DNA from: a bacterium
GTDB lineage: Bacteria; Sumerlaeota; Sumerlaeia; UBA8349
Reading direction: 5' to 3'
Assembly (NCBI GenBank): GCA_013203855.1
Contig: JABMPG010000540.1
Location: forward strand, 1 to 6,194
Length of the DNA: 6,194 bases
How positions within the stretch are numbered: position 1 is the first letter of the stretch; each line of letters begins with the position of its first letter. This document shows positions 6,119-6,194 of the stretch, piece after piece. The translations under genes and the position numbers were made by a program. The notes beneath the pieces were generated by a model that saw only the letters and a program-made list of their open reading frames with translations, was not told where the DNA came from and ran no database searches.

Positions 6119-6194
6119 ATGATCGACCCGCGCCCACACCTCCTACCCGCCATCCGCCGCGAAAGACGCGCAGCCGTCCGCACCCTCCGACTCC
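6119..6194 (+). CDS. Possible 5' end of an unidentified plus-strand gene (partial, runs off the window)
   Basis: ATG 6119 opens a frame of 25 codons that is still open at the window end (MIDPRPHLLPAIRRERRAAV...). Its codons end mostly in C, as in the exporter gene, which supports coding. The encoded start is basic and Arg-rich with no signal peptide or membrane segment so far. No Shine-Dalgarno site or convincing promoter is visible in the C-rich sequence before it. It is divergent from the DUF4870 unit. I do not recognise the family. Confidence 0.4.
   Translation, partial: MIDPRPHLLPAIRRERRAAVRTLRL

Noticed and set aside
5965..6183. 72-codon minus-strand open frame at the right end
   Set aside because: It overlaps the DUF4870 promoter region and reads antisense to the C-biased frame at 6119; its composition (Gly, Trp and Arg-rich) resembles no family.
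1..6194. CRISPR arrays, tRNA or rRNA genes, toxin-antitoxin or defence genes
   Set aside because: No regularly spaced repeats, cloverleaf-like segments or recognisable defence motifs were seen in reading both strands.

Overview
The window is 6.2 kb of moderately GC-rich bacterial DNA with strongly C-biased wobble positions. It carries four intact protein genes, one broken gene and two gene starts that run off the ends. The mix of an MsbA-type exporter, a polysaccharide-type ABC-2 permease and a GH2 glycosidase of the kind common in carbohydrate-degrading bacteria suggests a Gram-negative environmental organism. A member of the Planctomycetes-Verrucomicrobia-Chlamydiae group would fit, but this is an impression from protein style and codon bias, not a demonstrated placement. 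Shine-Dalgarno use is uneven: the GH2 and DUF4870 genes have clear sites, while the exporter, permease and nitrilase have none that is convincing.

Left end (1-1580): a minus-strand glycoside hydrolase family 2 gene keeps its sugar-binding, Ig-like and first half of its TIM-barrel domains, including the acid/base Glu. At position 118/119 it switches abruptly into unrelated sequence beginning GTAAGCC on the minus strand, and it stops about 37 codons later. The junction looks like the end of an IS66-type insertion sequence reading out of the window. The hydrolase has lost its nucleophile half and is probably a pseudogene.

Centre (1581-4781): a plus-strand, complete MsbA-like ABC exporter (half-transporter) has an unusually long charged segment between its first two membrane helices. 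It converges, with only 21 bases between stop codons, on a minus-strand ABC-2 permease of the Wzm/TagG/KpsM type. The permease has no cognate ATPase next to it in this window. The non-coding stretch upstream of the permease contains a 9-bp inverted repeat, a hairpin and a plausible sigma70-type promoter that overlap one another.

Right end (4782-6194): a DUF4870 membrane protein and a carbon-nitrogen (nitrilase-superfamily) hydrolase form a tight minus-strand pair (8 bases apart), preceded by the best promoter in the window. The permease may be a distal member of the same unit or have its own promoter. Divergent from this pair, an open plus-strand frame begins at 6119 and leaves the window.

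The two transporters suggest an envelope glycolipid or polysaccharide export neighbourhood, but no dedicated biosynthesis genes are present. I found no CRISPR array, tRNA, rRNA, toxin-antitoxin or defence genes. Nothing here clearly amounts to a new system; the points most worth checking are the IS-broken GH2 gene, the exporter insert, the orphan permease and the structured DNA upstream of it.
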